Below are positions 5,834-8,131 of a stretch of DNA of 8,131 nucleotides, in pieces. The first letter of the stretch is position 1. Each line of letters starts with the position of its first letter. The DNA lies in assembly GCA_003490025.1 (NCBI GenBank), contig DNJC01000036.1, positions 1,563-9,693 of the forward strand, given 5' to 3'. The notes below the pieces were generated by a model that saw only the letters and a list, made by a program, of their open reading frames with translations, was not told the DNA's origin and made no database searches. The position numbers and the translations under genes were made by a program. Origin of the DNA: Geobacter sp. Lineage in GTDB: Bacteria; Desulfobacterota; Desulfuromonadia; Geobacterales; Geobacteraceae.

Positions 5834-6073
5834 CTATAAACGACCATTTTCTTTGAGTTCTTTTAACAAGCTTTCATACGTGACAAGCGGTTCATGGACT
5901 CGTTCCTCGAAGGCAGCTAAATCTTCAGCATCTTCGGCGAGAGCGCTTCGCACCGCATCATTGACTAGATCGGAGAGGGAGCGGGATGTTTTTAGCGCTT
6001 TTTGCCGTAGCGCCCGGTGCAGCGCAGCGTCCAGATAGACGGTTGTTTTTTTTTCTAGGTGCGCGCATATCAA
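5834..6073 (-). CDS. Ribbon-helix-helix (CopG-like) antitoxin-type protein, orphan, with problematic start
   Basis: A 79-residue frame whose body is a typical RHH DNA-binding antitoxin. A beta-strand KKTTVYLDAALHRAL is followed by helices KALKTSRSLSDLVNDAVRSAL and an acidic partner-binding tail (AEDAEDLAAFEERV onward). Such proteins usually repress their own operon and neutralise a RelE/ParE-like toxin. No toxin follows: only about 20 bases separate the stop from a strong terminator, and upstream is divergent modF. The only in-frame start is TTG at 6073, which touches the AGGAGG site (6074-6079) with no spacing. A correctly spaced ATG (6066-6068, 5-base spacing) is in another frame and would hit a stop after 36 codons. 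Removing one base from the run of nine A (6046-6054) joins that ATG to the antitoxin as MRAPRKKTTVYLD. The gene may therefore be a frameshifted remnant, slippage-dependent, or mis-sequenced in the homopolymer. Confidence 0.7.
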   Translation of the reverse strand: MICAHLEKKTTVYLDAALHRALRQKALKTSRSLSDLVNDAVRSALAEDAEDLAAFEERVHEPLVTYESLLKELKENGRL

Positions 6074-6085
6074 CCTCCTGTTCAG

Positions 6086-6115
6086 AGCATAGCGACATTC
6101 GCGTCATGACGTCAA
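6086..6115 (-). promoter_or_regulatory. Promoter and likely autoregulatory operator of the antitoxin-like gene
   Basis: On the minus strand, TTGACG (plus 6110-6115) and TATGCT (plus 6086-6091) are separated by 18 bases. The 10-base palindrome CGTCATGACG (6102-6111) overlaps the -35 edge and spacer, and a second palindrome TGACGTCA (6107-6114) overlaps it. RHH antitoxins commonly bind such repeats in their own promoter. Transcription would begin near 6079, right at the ribosome site, so the leader is only about a dozen bases. The same DNA lies 27-40 bases upstream of modF, so binding here could also affect modF. Confidence 0.55.
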
Positions 6116-6140
6116 GGCGCGGCATAAGAGGAACACCAGA

Positions 6141-7613
6141 TTGTCTGCCATATCTTTAATTGAAGTGACCGCCAAAATAAACGACCGCAAGAGCCTGGAA
6201 GGAATCACCCTGGAGATCGGCGCGGGGGAGCAGTGGGCGCTGGTCGGGGCCAACGGGTCGGGGAAGTCGTCCCTGGGGAGGCTCCTCTGCAACGCTCTCC
6301 CCGTCATTTCCGGGAACTGCCGGGTCCCGGCACGGTCGGCCTTCGTCGCCTTCGAGAAGGTCGACGAGATCCTCGAGATAGAGAGGTACAACGACGACTC
6401 GGATTTCCTCGGCTATGTCACCGAGGGAACCCCGGTCACCAAGTTCATCCTTTCCGGTACCGCCGCAGACGAAGCACAGCTCGCCGACCTCGCACAACAG
6501 CTGGGGTTCACCGCCATTCTGGAGCGGGGGCTCAAATTCCTGTCGACCGGCGAGATGCGCAAGGTACTGATCTGCAAGGCGTTGCTGCAGGAGCCGGAAC
6601 TCCTTGTCCTGGACGAGCCGTTCGACGGCCTGGACCAGCACTCCTGCGCCGCGCTGAGGAACCTGATAACCCGCTGCATCGAACATGGCATCAGGGTCAT
6701 CCTGCTCCTGAACCGTTTCAGTGAGATACTCCCCGGGACGACGCACATAGCCTATGTGAAGGACTGCGGGATCTTCAGGTCCGGCTCCAAGGACGAGATG
6801 CTGAACTCGGAACCGCTGCGCCGGTTCCACGCCTTCCACTACACGCTCCCCGATGCGCTGCCGGAGATCGACAGCGGCCACAGCGCGCCTCGACTCCCTG
6901 CCGAGGTGCCTCTGATCGAGATGAAGGACGCGGTGGTGACCTATGGCGAGAAGCGCGTCCTGAACAGGGTCAACTGGACCGTGAAGAGCGGGGAACACTG
7001 GAAGATCAGCGGGCCGAACGGGTCGGGCAAGTCGACGCTGCTGAGTCTCGTGAGCGGCGACAACAGCCAGGCTTACGCCAACGATATCAGCCTGTTCGGA
7101 CGGAAGAGGGGGACCGGTGAAACGGTGTGGGATATCAAGAAGCGGATCGGCCTGGTCTCAACATCCCTGCAGCAGGAGTACCGCGTCGGCGCCACAGTCA
7201 AGGTGGTGGTCATCTCCGGCTTCTTCGATTCCATCGGCATGTACGCGCAGTACTCACCGAGGCAGCAGGAAATAGCGCACGAATGGCTGGAACTGCTGCA
7301 CATGGAAAAGCGCAGCGGCGACTCCTTCCGCGACCTCTCCTATGGCGAGCAGAGGCTGGTCCTTCTTGCCAGGGCGATGGTCAAGCAGCCGGATCTGCTG
7401 ATACTGGACGAGCCGTGCCAGGGGCTGGACGACGTGAACCGCGAAATGGTGCTGAAACTCGTGGATCATTTAGGCCGAACCGGGAATACCCAGATCCTCT
7501 ACGTCACCCACCACCCCGAGGACAGCATCCCCTGCATCACCAACAGCATGGAGCTGGTCCCCGCCGAGGATGGCGGCTACACGGCCAGCGTCCGCTCCCC
7601 GGTTTGGACTTAA
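6141..7613 (+). CDS. modF: ModF-like double ATP-binding-cassette protein
   Basis: A soluble protein with two fused ABC ATPase domains and no membrane segment, resembling E. coli ModF (linked to the molybdate uptake genes; exact role unclear). The length of 490 residues equals my recollection of E. coli ModF. Domain 1 has Walker A GANGSGKSS (36-44), signature LSTGE (134-138) and Walker B LLVLDEP (154-160). Domain 2 has Walker A GPNGSGKST (291-299), signature LSYGE (399-403), Walker B LLILDEP (419-425) and switch His457 in YVTHH. The segment NDISLFGRKRGTGETVWDIKK is nearly diagnostic of ModF. Domain 1 has LLNRF where the switch histidine would be, also a ModF trait. Start is TTG at 6141, with AGAGGA at 6127-6132 and about 8-base spacing. 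No modA, modB, modC or modE is in the window. The stop overlaps the facing helicase gene by four bases. Confidence 0.88.
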   Translation: MSAISLIEVTAKINDRKSLEGITLEIGAGEQWALVGANGSGKSSLGRLLCNALPVISGNCRVPARSAFVAFEKVDEILEIERYNDDSDFLGYVTEGTPVTKFILSGTAADEAQLADLAQQLGFTAILERGLKFLSTGEMRKVLICKALLQEPELLVLDEPFDGLDQHSCAALRNLITRCIEHGIRVILLLNRFSEILPGTTHIAYVKDCGIFRSGSKDEMLNSEPLRRFHAFHYTLPDALPEIDSGHSAPRLPAEVPLIEMKDAVVTYGEKRVLNRVNWTVKSGEHWKISGPNGSGKSTLLSLVSGDNSQAYANDISLFGRKRGTGETVWDIKKRIGLVSTSLQQEYRVGATVKVVVISGFFDSIGMYAQYSPRQQEIAHEWLELLHMEKRSGDSFRDLSYGEQRLVLLARAMVKQPDLLILDEPCQGLDDVNREMVLKLVDHLGRTGNTQILYVTHHPEDSIPCITNSMELVPAEDGGYTASVRSPVWT

Positions 7614-8131
7614 TACTTCCTCCACAATTCCAGGCCGCTGTACGCTTCTTGGAATCCGAAGGTCTTGAGCGGGGCGGCATAGGGAGATGCCGCCGCCGGT
7701 TCCCTGTTGATCCGTTCCACGGATACCCTTTTCAGCGGATTGAACTCGCGGGAGAGGAGCACCTTGAAGAAGCCGAGGTATTCGGGCAGGCGCGGATGGT
7801 CGGGCTCGACATTTATCTCCAGCTCCTTCCCAAAGCGCCTGGAAACCAGCACCAGGTCGGCACCCCGGTAAACCAGGTGCGTCGAGGGGAGGCGGGCGGG
7901 GAGGCGGTCGCGGAAACCTTCCAGCCCGCTGCCGCAAAGGGAGGCGGGATCGGCCGCGTTGATCCAGTACACGGTCTCCCGGGGCAATCCCTGCTCCAGC
8001 AGCCGGTACGCCTCGTGGGAGATGAACTGCAGCCCCGGAACGCCGGTGAAAAAACTGCCGGAGAGGATCTCGCCGGACATCTCCATGATGCGCAGCGTCC
8101 TGAACAGCTTGCCCCATTGCAGGGGAGGGAG
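7610..8131 (-). CDS. Lhr-type DEAD/DEAH-box helicase, C-terminal 173 residues (5' end outside window)
   Basis: The frame is open from the right edge of the window to a TAA at 7610-7612. It begins LPPLQWGKLFRTLRIMEMSG, continues GSFFTGVPGLQFISHEAYRLL and WINAADPASLCGSGL, then LPSTHLVYRGADLVLVSRR and HPRLPEYLGFFKVLL. These are the sequences I associate with the C-terminal extension of long bacterial Lhr-family helicases (repair-linked superfamily 2 enzymes of about 1,400-1,500 residues). The ATPase motifs are outside the window, so helicase activity is not shown here. An internal ATG at 8086 is not the true start, because the similarity continues upstream of it. The gene converges on modF with a four-base overlap (7610-7613) and no terminator between them. 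Confidence 0.75.
   Translation of the reverse strand, partial: LPPLQWGKLFRTLRIMEMSGEILSGSFFTGVPGLQFISHEAYRLLEQGLPRETVYWINAADPASLCGSGLEGFRDRLPARLPSTHLVYRGADLVLVSRRFGKELEINVEPDHPRLPEYLGFFKVLLSREFNPLKRVSVERINREPAAASPYAAPLKTFGFQEAYSGLELWRKY

Noticed and set aside
8084..8086. ATG as start of a 158-residue separate protein
   Set aside because: The frame stays open to the window edge and the residues before the ATG continue the same helicase-tail similarity.

Overview
The window is GC-rich (except a few AT-rich intergenic stretches), densely coding chromosomal DNA. It looks like a Geobacter-type member of the Desulfuromonadia. This assignment is inferred from gene content: futalosine-pathway MqnA, a three-domain NifU with NifS, a PxxKW-type cysteine-rich small protein, and protein sequences that read like Geobacter/Geomonas homologues. 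No marker gene fixes the species.

Layout from left to right. (1) The C-terminal part of gcvH (glycine cleavage H protein) runs in from the left edge and ends at a terminator. (2) mqnA (chorismate dehydratase, menaquinone synthesis) follows. Beginning at its stop codon is a long nested palindrome, and after that a hairpin terminator that serves mainly the facing gene. (3) A 97-residue, eight-cysteine PxxKW-type protein lies on the minus strand with a clear sigma-70 promoter. It is divergent from (4) a phosphohexomutase (phosphoglucomutase/phosphomannomutase family). (5) A 445-base gap holds three copies of a C/G-rich REP-like repeat, then the upstream control region of (6) nifU-nifS, which overlap by ATGA and encode an Fe-S scaffold and a cysteine desulfurase. 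(7) A small ribbon-helix-helix antitoxin-like gene on the minus strand has no toxin partner. Its good ATG/Shine-Dalgarno start is out of frame with the body of the protein across a run of nine A. (8) modF, a double ATP-binding-cassette protein, is divergent from it. (9) The C-terminal 173 residues of an Lhr-type DEAD/DEAH helicase lie on the minus strand, overlap the end of modF by four bases and run off the right edge.

The genes are mostly separate housekeeping units rather than one pathway. The only evident operon is nifU-nifS, which together move cysteine sulfur onto an Fe-S scaffold; no nitrogenase gene is visible, so a general Fe-S assembly role is likely. The parts most worth checking are the broken or slippage-dependent start of the orphan antitoxin, a candidate IscR/Rrf2-type operator upstream of nifU, the inverted REP-like repeats and the poorly characterised cysteine-rich protein. 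I saw no CRISPR array, insertion sequence, tRNA, rRNA or phage gene, and nothing I would confidently call an undescribed multi-gene system.
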